This document shows, in pieces, positions 1 to 5,686 of a stretch of 5,686 bases of DNA (position 1 is its first letter; every line of letters starts with the position of its first letter). The translations under genes were made by a program, and so were the position numbers. The notes beneath the pieces were generated by a model, which did no database searches, was not told the DNA's origin, and saw only the letters and a program-made list of their open reading frames with translations. The stretch spans positions 1 to 5,686 of the forward strand of contig JBHHUS010000075.1 in the NCBI GenBank assembly GCA_046861615.1, in the 5' to 3' direction. The DNA comes from CAZNUM01 sp046861615. GTDB taxonomy: Bacteria > Fidelibacterota > Marinisomatia > Marinisomatales > TCS55.

Positions 1-144
1 AGTAAATCTTACTTCCATTTATACCTGAAAGAAATGGAATTTCGGTACAATTACAATAAGGTAAACCAGTCCTGGTCTCCCCGAGCGGGTCAGGATATCT
101 ACCTAAAATTGGTCAATATTCACTTTGGTCCGATTTTTAACTAA
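1..144 (+). CDS. Transposase C-terminal fragment, IS1595/ISXO2-like (5' end outside window)
   Basis: Frame 1 is open from the first base to a TAA stop at 142-144, giving 47 residues. The peptide begins SKSYFHLYLKEMEFRYNYNK, which matches the usual end of IS1595-family DDE transposases, where an H-x-YL-x-E-x-FRYN block follows the last catalytic region and only about 30-40 residues remain. The remaining residues (QSWSPRAGQDIYLKLVNIHF) fit that tail. The catalytic residues are outside the window, so it cannot be judged whether the element is intact. The gene converges on the minus-strand operon ending at 416. The family call rests on one short motif; another DDE family with a similar tail is possible. 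Confidence 0.6.
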   Translation, partial: SKSYFHLYLKEMEFRYNYNKVNQSWSPRAGQDIYLKLVNIHFGPIFN

Positions 145-195
145 TCACCAAATATAAAATACAGTCGTGAAACACAGGGTTTATTCGAGGATATT

Positions 196-243
196 AGTTG
201 TACCCGGGGTCGGATTCGAAGACCCACCATAGACGTTACAACT
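196..243. repeat. Nested inverted repeat (7-bp outer, 5-bp inner stem)
   Basis: AGTTGTA at 196-202 is the exact reverse complement of TACAACT at 237-243. Inside it, GGGTC at 207-211 pairs with GACCC at 221-225 around a 9-nt loop that contains TTCGAA. The TTCGAAT string recalls a tRNA T-loop, but the stem does not pair around a 7-nt loop and the span is too short for a tRNA. It lies just past the transposase stop, so it could belong to the end of the insertion sequence or be a structured RNA or DNA site. Function unknown. Confidence 0.4.
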
Positions 244-245
244 CA

Positions 246-273
246 GACATGCCTACGCTGCTATGTACATGTC
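246..273. repeat. Short inverted repeat
   Basis: GACATG at 246-251 pairs with CATGTC at 268-273 across a 16-nt loop; the palindrome ATGTACAT lies at 263-270. It is the second of three inverted repeats in about 105 bp. Alone it is within what chance can give. Confidence 0.25.
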
Positions 274-282
274 GTTCGCCTG

Positions 283-300
283 GGTTTTATCATTAAAACC
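283..300 (+). terminator. AT-rich hairpin, possible weak terminator
   Basis: GGTTTTA at 283-289 and TAAAACC at 294-300 form a perfect 7-bp stem with a 4-nt TCAT loop. On the plus strand a T-rich run (TGTTTTATTTT, 306-316) follows, but 5 or more bases separate it from the stem, so it is a poor intrinsic terminator. It could end transcripts leaving the transposase gene at 144. It could equally be the last stem of the structured patch at 196-300. Confidence 0.3.
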
Positions 301-362
301 ATCACTGTTTTATTTTGAACATTATGTTTCGTAGATGATATTACAGTGGCAGGAATAATCAA

Positions 363-384
363 CCTGAATCTCACTCTGTTCAGG
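363..384 (-). terminator. Candidate weak terminator for the minus-strand lipid operon
   Basis: CCTGAA at 363-368 pairs with TTCAGG at 379-384 around a 10-nt loop, about 31 nt past the fusion-gene stop (416-418). Read on the minus strand, the stem is followed by TTGATTATT, which is only partly T-rich. No stronger hairpin with a T-run was seen between this stop and the window's left edge. The call is tentative. Confidence 0.25.
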
Positions 385-415
385 GACTATTACGCCAGAT
401 CTCCGTATTTTTCTT

Positions 416-2308
416 TCATACTAACCTTGAAAACCGCCTGTTTGATCGCGGGAAGTCAATCCCGGTTAAAAACACACTTAAAACGCCGGCTGTGATTGCG
501 ACCCAAAAAAGGTTTATATCAAATACGATATCCGGATGGATCCCTTGATCCTCAAAGGTGGTTAAAATAGTGCCCAGAATCATCCCGATCAGAGCGATCC
601 ACTGATAAATCCGCAATCCCAATACAATCGGGGTTTGCGGTTCACCCCGATAAGCTTCCTCCACAAACCGAGACAGTCCATTAAAAATAAAACTCAGGCC
701 AAGAATCAAAGGTAACGAAACACCCCGTAGCCAGAACGAAATTAGAATAGATCCGTAGATTATGTTTGATAATATCGAATATACCGGTGTGGGGTGAATA
801 TACTTTCCTCCCAGATCGGACAAGCGGGTCACACGGGAACGGTGATGTAAATAGCGGATACCCATTTTAGAAGACGACGGCCGACCGTGGCAGCAACCCT
901 GAACCAAACAACGCAACCGTCCGATAGCCTGGACCCACGGTGCGGCCACGGCGAAGGCAGCCCATATCAGGATAAAATCCGTGCCAAAAATCAGGTGAAC
1001 CAGCCAGCTCCCCAGGATCACACCGGTGACGCCACCATAAAATCCCAACGGTCGTAATAATTTTTCAGAACCCTCAATAAACTGTGCCCACAGCGCTGCG
1101 CAGATCATAGTAGTAACAGCCACCACAAAAATTGATGACAGGTAATTGGAACCCAAAAACAGTCCCACCATGAAAATTCCGGTGAAAGTTGCCAGCCCTC
1201 CATACAATCCATGATTCATCATGCGAACCGGACCCCAGTCCCATTCTTTCCAGGAATTAGCGATAAGCTCTCCAATTTTCAGAATCACACGCCAGACAGC
1301 AACTCGGTTAATTACAAAGGAATAAACGATCAGGGCGCCGACTACGTCAGTCAACAAATGGAACCCAGCTGTAACGCAACTTATCAAATAAATCGTAGAC
1401 AAGACACGAAAAGCCGTTTTCCAGTTAGGGAATCGCAATTCGACCAGATACATGGTAATCAGGACCCAAATTGGTGGATAGGCCGGGAAGTGGGTGAATA
1501 GAGTCCAGTGAAAAATATGAATAGTGGCAACGTATGGATGGAGAATAAATATGAAAAAACAGACAGACACTGCCATTGATCCGGATATCATGAATTGCCT
1601 TAAATCTTGCTTTTTGGTCGCCAGTATTGGCGCAAGTATAATTGGTATGAATGCCAGTAAATAAATGGCGGTACTGATATCCGTGAGATAACGAAGAGAA
1701 TTGCTAAGCCCTGAATCATCCCTGGTATTTCCTTGAATACCCAAAATGGTCGTAATACTGTATAATGTTATCCACGGGATATAGGTCAAAATATATGCGG
1801 AAATTCGGTTCCAGGTGGAGGGGGACTCATCGTCAGGTTCCACGACACTGATTAAGGGCTTATATTGAATGTCAGGAAAATGTTTATGAGTTACTTCATT
1901 TTCAAATCCCATGACAAATGCGACACAGGCTAAAATCAAAATCGGGGAAACCAGCCACAGTCCTGCAGCGGAATGGGTGTAAACCGATAGACCGATTGTT
2001 AGAATACAAGCTCCGGTGTAAATGGGATGTGACACATACCGATAAATACCAGTAGTGACAAATTTCATCGGCGGATAGGGATTCATGGGCAGTCCTTTTC
2101 CTATGAACAAAAGGGCTGCTGTTCCGGCGATCATCATGGCGAGGCCGAAGACGCACAGGAACAGCCCCCACCCAGGATTTCCCCAGACCGGGAGCGTAAG
2201 TACTGCATCGGTACGAATTGCCCAGAGTATCAGCACCACCGGCAGGATGATTAAAAATAGAACCCCATATAATATTTTCCCAACAGTCGAATTATTCGTC
2301 ATTTCCAT
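416..2308 (-). CDS. Three-domain membrane fusion: ICMT-like methyltransferase, degenerate PAP2-like, Lgt-like
   Basis: This 630-residue, very hydrophobic protein should sit in the cytoplasmic membrane. Residues 10-150 resemble the isoprenylcysteine carboxyl methyltransferase/phospholipid methyltransferase family: GIYRYVSHPIYTG at 87-99 and the acidic ENEV segment (136-139) followed by HKHFPDIQYK. Residues about 205-335 carry several membrane segments and a PAP2-like end, with H317 and D321 in TAGFHLLTDVVG; the upstream PS-x-H motif is replaced by FPAYPPIW (274-281). Residues about 368-585 resemble prolipoprotein diacylglyceryl transferase: FYGGVTG at 423-429, GRLRCLVQGCCHGR at 463-476, HPTPVY at 505-510 and SRFVEEAYRGE at 546-556. 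A final membrane segment lies at about 601-618. The start at 2306-2308 has GAGG 7 nt upstream. A second ATG two codons later overlaps the upstream TGA stop as ATGA and is a possible alternative. Likely role is membrane-lipid or lipid-anchor modification; substrates cannot be read from sequence. Confidence 0.85.
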   Translation of the reverse strand: MEMTNNSTVGKILYGVLFLIILPVVLILWAIRTDAVLTLPVWGNPGWGLFLCVFGLAMMIAGTAALLFIGKGLPMNPYPPMKFVTTGIYRYVSHPIYTGACILTIGLSVYTHSAAGLWLVSPILILACVAFVMGFENEVTHKHFPDIQYKPLISVVEPDDESPSTWNRISAYILTYIPWITLYSITTILGIQGNTRDDSGLSNSLRYLTDISTAIYLLAFIPIILAPILATKKQDLRQFMISGSMAVSVCFFIFILHPYVATIHIFHWTLFTHFPAYPPIWVLITMYLVELRFPNWKTAFRVLSTIYLISCVTAGFHLLTDVVGALIVYSFVINRVAVWRVILKIGELIANSWKEWDWGPVRMMNHGLYGGLATFTGIFMVGLFLGSNYLSSIFVVAVTTMICAALWAQFIEGSEKLLRPLGFYGGVTGVILGSWLVHLIFGTDFILIWAAFAVAAPWVQAIGRLRCLVQGCCHGRPSSSKMGIRYLHHRSRVTRLSDLGGKYIHPTPVYSILSNIIYGSILISFWLRGVSLPLILGLSFIFNGLSRFVEEAYRGEPQTPIVLGLRIYQWIALIGMILGTILTTFEDQGIHPDIVFDINLFWVAITAGVLSVFLTGIDFPRSNRRFSRLV

Positions 2309-3102
2309 TCGACAACCTCATGGATAACCCAGCCTTTGCTGAGGGCTTTCCCCCCGATCTTAAAAGTCCCTTTACTCCGCCATTTATTTTCAAAAGTGCG
2401 GATGATTTGCTTTGGGAACAACTTCGTGATCTTGGTCAGATGTGATAATGCTGTATCTTTCAACGACCCTTTGCGTAGATCGATGGTATCGTTAAAGGCA
2501 AGGCGACTTAATCCCTGATTGAATTGAACTTCATTCTCAGCAATAATCGCATCGCTGAAAGGTTTTCCGTTGTGATAAAGGATAGAAAAGTCTTCACGAC
2601 CGAACCAGGCGATCCAGATGATTGTATCATTTTCCGATAAATACCGACCCCAGTGCAATTCGTGGAAGGGCAGGTTCCAGGGTTTGATGGTTAGTTCCAG
2701 TTTTTCGGCGTAACCCAGACCTCGGATACTATCCTTTCCACTGATGGATATTACAGATTGAGCCTTGGGGAAGTGACAATTCCACTGGATAAAACCATAA
2801 TCGTTGTGAAGCAATTCGCTTAAAATCCGGGGATCGATCCGATCCCATGAAGCACGGATGTTCCAGGTTGGGAGTGTCCAGGTCAGGTGTTCGGAATTCA
2901 TATCGGGCCTGGGAAAATACTTGAGTGTCTTTTGTTCATTTAGACCGGAATCATCAAAATACTCAAAGCCGTTGGTAAAGTGAATTCGAATCCGGTTCCA
3001 CCGTAATTCAGCGGAGTAACCGATGAATAGATTGCCATTAGCATCCACGCAATCCAGATACCATTTTGAAAGTAGAAAGTCTGACTCAGGTTGATTTGAC
3101 AA
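2299..3102 (-). CDS. Hypothetical protein, possibly CrtC/AttH lipocalin-like
   Basis: This 267-residue protein has no signal peptide or membrane segment, is rich in W, Y and F, and looks mostly beta-stranded. Conserved-looking blocks are KWYLDCVDANGNLFIGYSAE (13-32), FIQWNCHFPKAQ (104-115), GLGYAEKLELTIKPWNLPFH (128-147) followed by WGRYL (151-155), and a closing GWVIHEVVEW (257-266). The W-x-C..P then G-x-GY..WGR layout recalls lipocalin-like proteins of the carotenoid 1,2-hydratase/AttH group, which bind or act on isoprenoid or lipid substrates. That link is from memory of motifs and is weak. The start is TTG at 3100-3102: AGGGGGA lies 5 nt upstream, the frame meets a stop shortly before it with no ATG between, and the next ATG is at residue 68. 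Its TGA (2299-2301) overlaps the start of the fusion gene, so the two are probably coupled and work together. Confidence 0.85.
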   Translation of the reverse strand: MSNQPESDFLLSKWYLDCVDANGNLFIGYSAELRWNRIRIHFTNGFEYFDDSGLNEQKTLKYFPRPDMNSEHLTWTLPTWNIRASWDRIDPRILSELLHNDYGFIQWNCHFPKAQSVISISGKDSIRGLGYAEKLELTIKPWNLPFHELHWGRYLSENDTIIWIAWFGREDFSILYHNGKPFSDAIIAENEVQFNQGLSRLAFNDTIDLRKGSLKDTALSHLTKITKLFPKQIIRTFENKWRSKGTFKIGGKALSKGWVIHEVVEWK

Positions 3103-3107
3103 ACCAG

Positions 3108-3114
3108 TCCCCCT
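3108..3114 (-). promoter_or_regulatory. Strong ribosome binding site deciding the TTG start
   Basis: On the minus strand AGGGGGA is followed by a 5-nt spacer (CTGGT) and then TTG at 3102. It supports the non-ATG start of the lipocalin-like gene, since no ATG exists in frame between it and the upstream stop. Confidence 0.65.
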
Positions 3115-3128
3115 GAATTTTAGTAGAA

Positions 3129-3156
3129 TTTACAATTCAAACCGGTAGGGTAAAAT
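3129..3156 (+). promoter_or_regulatory. Sigma70-like promoter candidate for the small ORF
   Basis: TTTACA at 3129-3134 and TAAAAT at 3151-3156 are separated by 16 nt, each one mismatch from the TTGACA/TATAAT consensus. Transcription would start near 3163, just before the AAAAGGA at 3166-3172. Such matches are common in AT-rich DNA, so this is suggestive only. Confidence 0.3.
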
Positions 3157-3176
3157 TTTTTCTGTAAAAGGATTTC

Positions 3177-3308
3177 ATGGCACTCAACAATTTCAAGTAC
3201 CTATCCGTGATGAACGAAATGAGAGCAGCTTACAGCTACACCGAAACCCGCACGCACGCATTTGTACGAGGGAAAACAGGCAACAGATCCGACAGCCTTA
3301 AACATTAA
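3177..3308 (+). CDS. Possible 43-residue small protein, unknown
   Basis: An ATG at 3177 opens 43 codons to TAA at 3306-3308, encoding a basic peptide starting MALNNFKYLSVMNEMRAAYS. AAAAGGA ends 4 nt before the ATG, slightly close but usable, and a promoter-like pair lies upstream. The stretch is less AT-rich than the intergenic DNA on either side. The peptide has no membrane segment and matches no family that I recognise. It lies head-to-head with the lipocalin-like gene. It may be a real small protein, a decayed gene, or chance; the opposite strand also has a short ORF here but without a ribosome binding site. Confidence 0.3.
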   Translation: MALNNFKYLSVMNEMRAAYSYTETRTHAFVRGKTGNRSDSLKH

Positions 3309-3345
3309 TTTAAATCTTTCTTCTGCTACGCTCTTTTTTTTAATA

Positions 3346-3411
3346 AACGGATTAGTATTCTGGCGGAATTTTCCAGGTTCAAAGAGTACAGAAAGCTTTT
3401 AACAATCCGTT
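3346..3411. repeat. Long-loop inverted repeat at the end of the receiver gene
   Basis: AACGGATT at 3346-3353 is the exact complement of AATCCGTT at 3404-3411, which runs into the receiver gene's stop codon (3410-3412). The 50-nt loop holds a smaller CTGG/CCAG pair (3360-3363/3373-3376). On the minus strand the structure is followed by an A-run rather than a T-run, so it is not a standard terminator for the signalling operon. It may affect mRNA 3' stability or be chance. Confidence 0.25.
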
Positions 3412-3787
3412 ATAACCATTTTTCGATCGTATTTAACATCTGAGTTCGGCTAATCGGCTTGGGTAGAAAATCATTACAGCCTGCTTCCATACAGCGTTCT
3501 TTATCGGTTGTAAATACATGCGCAGTAGTAGCGATAATCGGGATCTTCTTCCATTTTTTGCTTTTTCGCAGTTCTCGCACCAGATCCAGACCATCCCCCT
3601 TACCTTTTAAAGATAAATCCAACAGGATCATTTCCACCGGTTCAGATTTCAATATTTCCCGGGCTTCTGAAATCCGATCAGCAAACTTAGGTTCATAGTC
3701 CTCACGTAGAAAATAATACATCATCCGCAAGGTACTTTCATCATCTTCAACCACCAGAATAACTGGAATACCTTTTTTCTGTTTCAT
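3410..3787 (-). CDS. Single-domain response regulator (CheY-like receiver)
   Basis: The 125 residues make one complete receiver domain and nothing else. The acidic pair D15-D16 follows VILVVE, the phosphate-accepting D57 lies in MILLDLSL, the switch threonine T88 in IIATTAH, and the K110-P111 pair in DFLPKP. No DNA-binding or enzymatic output domain is present, so it should act by protein contact or pass phosphate on in a relay. It starts 3 nt after the kinase stop, and its ribosome binding site lies in the kinase gene's last codons, which points to co-expression with that kinase as cognate partner. The target is not visible. The loop after D57 (KGKGDG) is slightly longer than in CheY, as in many receivers of hybrid kinases. 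Confidence 0.95.
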   Translation of the reverse strand: MKQKKGIPVILVVEDDESTLRMMYYFLREDYEPKFADRISEAREILKSEPVEMILLDLSLKGKGDGLDLVRELRKSKKWKKIPIIATTAHVFTTDKERCMEAGCNDFLPKPISRTQMLNTIEKWL

Positions 3788-3790
3788 ATT

Positions 3791-5686
3791 CTATCCCCCT
3801 TTATGTTTTTTTCCTCTCCATTTTGGAAATTTCAGGATAAAGGTCGAACCCGCGCCTTTTTCACTTTTTACTTCAATGTCTGCACGGCAAATTTCCAGAT
3901 ATCTTTTTACTAATGCTAAACCAAGACCCACACCCTGGTATTTTTTAGTGTAGCCTTCACTCTCCTGTTTAAACTCCTTGAATATATCATTCAGGTTTTT
4001 CTTTGCAATCCCTTCTCCCGTATCTGTTACTCTGACATTAAATGTATTCCTGGCCCCGTTTAATATCACCTCCACCTTGCCCTTGGGAGTGTACTTAATC
4101 GCATTTTCAACCACATTGGAGATAGCTTGAATAACACAATATTCATCGACGTATACAGGAGCTTCAGCAATGGTAGATCTGCTTGTAAATTCCAGTCCTT
4201 TTTCAGCCGCCTGTGATTTTAAAGGCATGATAGCAATTTCAAGCATTTCCACCAGATTATGTTCTTTCAAATGGGTTTGAAAGGTACCAGCTTCAATCTG
4301 TGATATATTTAATATCTCGTGAATGGTATGCGACAAGCGCTTGCCACTGGTGCGGATGGTCTTGAAAAATCCCTGTTCTTCCGCTGGAATCTGGTCTTTA
4401 ACAGTATGCTCCACTAATTCTGTAAAACCCAAAACCGTATTTAAAGGTGTACGAATTTCATGGGACATATTTGCCAGAAACAAGCTTTTCACCCGATCTG
4501 CTTCCTGAGCCTTCAACAGCGCCTCTTTTAACTCATTTTGGACAAGTAATTCTTCAGTCACATCATGGATAATTCCCTGGTAACCAATTAACTTGCCTGT
4601 ATTATCCTTCCAGGGGGACGCGGAAACCAAGCAATTCCGAAGCACCCCATCTTTCCTCTTTAAACGAAGTTCATAATTCCTGGCTGAGCCTTTTTCACGC
4701 ATTGTTTGCTGAAACACCTTTCGCTCTTCCGGAAAAACATATAATTCTTGAGCCTTCATTTTCAAAAGTTCTTCCCGCGTATACCTAAACAGTTCTTCTC
4801 CTGCCGGATTCATATCTATAATTTTACCGTCTAAACTGGTAATATAGATTGTATCGTTGGACTCCTCAAACAGCGTCCGGAATTTAGTCTCACTTAGCTT
4901 TAGAAGATCATCAGCTTCTTTTCGTTCCGTTATATCCCGGATGACACCAGTGGCCTGCCATTTACCCTGTCGTTTATAGGATGAAATAGAAAGTTCAACC
5001 GGGAATTCTTTACCATTCTTTTTTAAGCCTGTAAGTTCTATCGTCTTACCAAGCATTCTTCCCTTTCCGGTCTTATAGAACTCCTTCAAAGCCGACCGGG
5101 CTTGTTTCCTATAATACGTGGGTACGATTAGGTCGTGCAGGTTTTTCTCCAGGGCTTCCTTTTCAGTGTAGCCAAACAATTGAGCCGCCGCCGGGTTCCA
5201 GACCTGAATGGTTCCTTTTTCATCCAGTCCAATAATGGCATCAGTGGCTGTATTGGTCATTGACCGGAATTGTTCCTCGCTTTCTTTCAATCTATCCAGA
5301 GCTATAGTCTGCTCTGAGATATCCCTGGAAATGCCCATGACACCAACCAGCTTTCCCTGGCTGGTAACAAGGGTGGAAGAAGCCAGTACCGCAGGGAATA
5401 CTTTACCGTTTTTACGTTTATTCAATACATCCTGTACATGTTGACCGCTTTCCATTGTTTTTCGGTGCACCTGGCGACCCTGTTCTAATTTGGCATACAG
5501 GATATTGATATGCTTCCCAAGTATTTCTTCCCGGGTGTACCCAAAAGTATGTTCTGCCGCCGGGTTAAACTCGGTGATGTGACGGTGTCGATCTACAGTT
5601 ATTATCATATTTAAGGAGCTGTCAATGATATTACGGGAAAATTCCTGGGCGGCCTTTAATTTTTCCTGTACTTGTTTTTGTTCGGT
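3791..5686 (-). CDS. Multi-PAS sensor histidine kinase (5' end outside window)
   Basis: The frame stays open from the TAG stop at 3791-3793 to the window's right edge, giving 631 visible residues. The ATG at 5606-5608 is inside the first PAS domain, because 26 in-frame codons before it encode EFSRNIIDSSLN, the normal PAS beginning; the true start is outside. Using visible numbering, PAS domains lie at about 15-125, 136-255 and 265-378, each followed by the R/H-D-I/V-T/S-E end typical of PAS-PAC units (SRDISEQ, IRDITERK, IHDVTEE). A coiled linker leads to the HisKA domain with phosphorylated H409 in SHEIRTPLN. The ATPase domain has N528 in ENAIKYT, DTGEGI at 555-560, FKEFKQ at 569-574 and GVGLGLALVKR at 585-595. 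All key residues are present, so it should be active. No membrane segment is seen in the visible part, suggesting cytosolic sensing, though the missing N-terminus may hold one. It would pass phosphate to the adjacent receiver. Confidence 0.95.
   Translation of the reverse strand, partial: TEQKQVQEKLKAAQEFSRNIIDSSLNMIITVDRHRHITEFNPAAEHTFGYTREEILGKHINILYAKLEQGRQVHRKTMESGQHVQDVLNKRKNGKVFPAVLASSTLVTSQGKLVGVMGISRDISEQTIALDRLKESEEQFRSMTNTATDAIIGLDEKGTIQVWNPAAAQLFGYTEKEALEKNLHDLIVPTYYRKQARSALKEFYKTGKGRMLGKTIELTGLKKNGKEFPVELSISSYKRQGKWQATGVIRDITERKEADDLLKLSETKFRTLFEESNDTIYITSLDGKIIDMNPAGEELFRYTREELLKMKAQELYVFPEERKVFQQTMREKGSARNYELRLKRKDGVLRNCLVSASPWKDNTGKLIGYQGIIHDVTEELLVQNELKEALLKAQEADRVKSLFLANMSHEIRTPLNTVLGFTELVEHTVKDQIPAEEQGFFKTIRTSGKRLSHTIHEILNISQIEAGTFQTHLKEHNLVEMLEIAIMPLKSQAAEKGLEFTSRSTIAEAPVYVDEYCVIQAISNVVENAIKYTPKGKVEVILNGARNTFNVRVTDTGEGIAKKNLNDIFKEFKQESEGYTKKYQGVGLGLALVKRYLEICRADIEVKSEKGAGSTFILKFPKWRGKKHKGG
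3794..3802 (-). promoter_or_regulatory. Ribosome binding site of the receiver gene inside the kinase gene
   Basis: AAAGGGGGA on the minus strand overlaps the last codons of the kinase gene and ends 6 nt before the receiver's ATG at 3787. It fixes that start and supports coupled translation of the pair. Confidence 0.7.

Larger units (their letters stand above)
3103..3409. other. Intergenic region between the two minus-strand operons
   Basis: About 300 bp separate the receiver gene from the lipocalin-like gene. It should hold the promoter of the lipid pair, but no convincing minus-strand -35/-10 pair was found. It contains the A/T tract TAAAATTTTTT at 3151-3161, a (GCAC)n-like run near 3249-3259, a T8 run at 3334-3341, a possible small plus-strand ORF (3177-3308) and a long-loop inverted repeat (3346-3411). 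No tRNA or known riboswitch was recognised. Confidence 0.5.

Noticed and set aside
196..243. Possible tRNA or tmRNA end suggested by TTCGAAT and a 7-bp closing stem
   Set aside because: The 7-bp stem encloses only 34 nt, the inner stem has a 9-nt loop, and no anticodon arm, D arm or CCA end can be drawn.
1211..1501. Plus-strand 96-codon ORF inside the fusion gene
   Set aside because: It lies wholly antisense to a well-supported coding region, and its polar, low-order peptide is typical of a reading-frame shadow.
3200..3304. 34-codon minus-strand ORF opposite the small plus-strand ORF
   Set aside because: There is no ribosome binding site before its ATG (3302-3304) and the peptide has no recognisable features.
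3334..3341. T8 run as an intrinsic terminator on the plus strand
   Set aside because: No hairpin precedes it within 25 nt on the plus strand; on the minus strand it is an A-run and cannot terminate the signalling operon.
5606..5608. ATG as the start of the histidine kinase
   Set aside because: The frame is open to the window edge and the 26 upstream codons encode the first helix and strand of the PAS domain, so this methionine is internal.

Overview
This is a chromosomal fragment from a bacterium whose taxon cannot be fixed from the window. Base composition is moderate. The ribosome binding sites are strong AGGGGGA/GAGG types, one gene starts with TTG, and the proteins look like those of uncultured environmental bacteria (a FCB-type lineage is a guess only). 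Four of the five clear genes lie on the minus strand. The fifth is the tail end of a transposase on the plus strand.

Layout from left to right. (1) At 1-144, plus strand, is the C-terminal end of an IS1595/ISXO2-like transposase cut by the window edge. (2) At 145-415 there is no gene, but several short inverted repeats occur (196-300), plus a weak candidate terminator for the minus-strand operon (363-384). (3) At 416-2308, minus strand, is a 630-residue polytopic membrane protein in which three lipid-related domains are fused: an isoprenylcysteine/phospholipid methyltransferase-like domain, a degenerate PAP2-like domain, and a prolipoprotein diacylglyceryl transferase (Lgt)-like domain with substituted catalytic positions. 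(4) At 2299-3102, minus strand, is a 267-residue soluble protein, possibly related to the CrtC/AttH lipocalin-like group, starting with TTG and overlapping the fusion gene by 10 nt. (5) At 3103-3409 is an intergenic region with an uncertain 43-codon plus-strand ORF that has promoter-like and Shine-Dalgarno-like sequences. (6) At 3410-3787, minus strand, is a single-domain CheY-like response regulator. (7) At 3791 to the right edge, minus strand, is a multi-PAS hybrid-free histidine kinase whose N-terminus lies outside the window.

The genes form two minus-strand units. The kinase and receiver genes are 3 nt apart, and the receiver's ribosome binding site lies inside the end of the kinase gene, so they are almost certainly one signalling operon. 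The lipocalin-like and fusion genes overlap and are probably translationally coupled, suggesting a membrane-lipid or lipid-carrier tailoring pair. Nothing in the sequence shows that the signalling pair controls the lipid pair. The most unusual object is the three-domain fusion at 416-2308.
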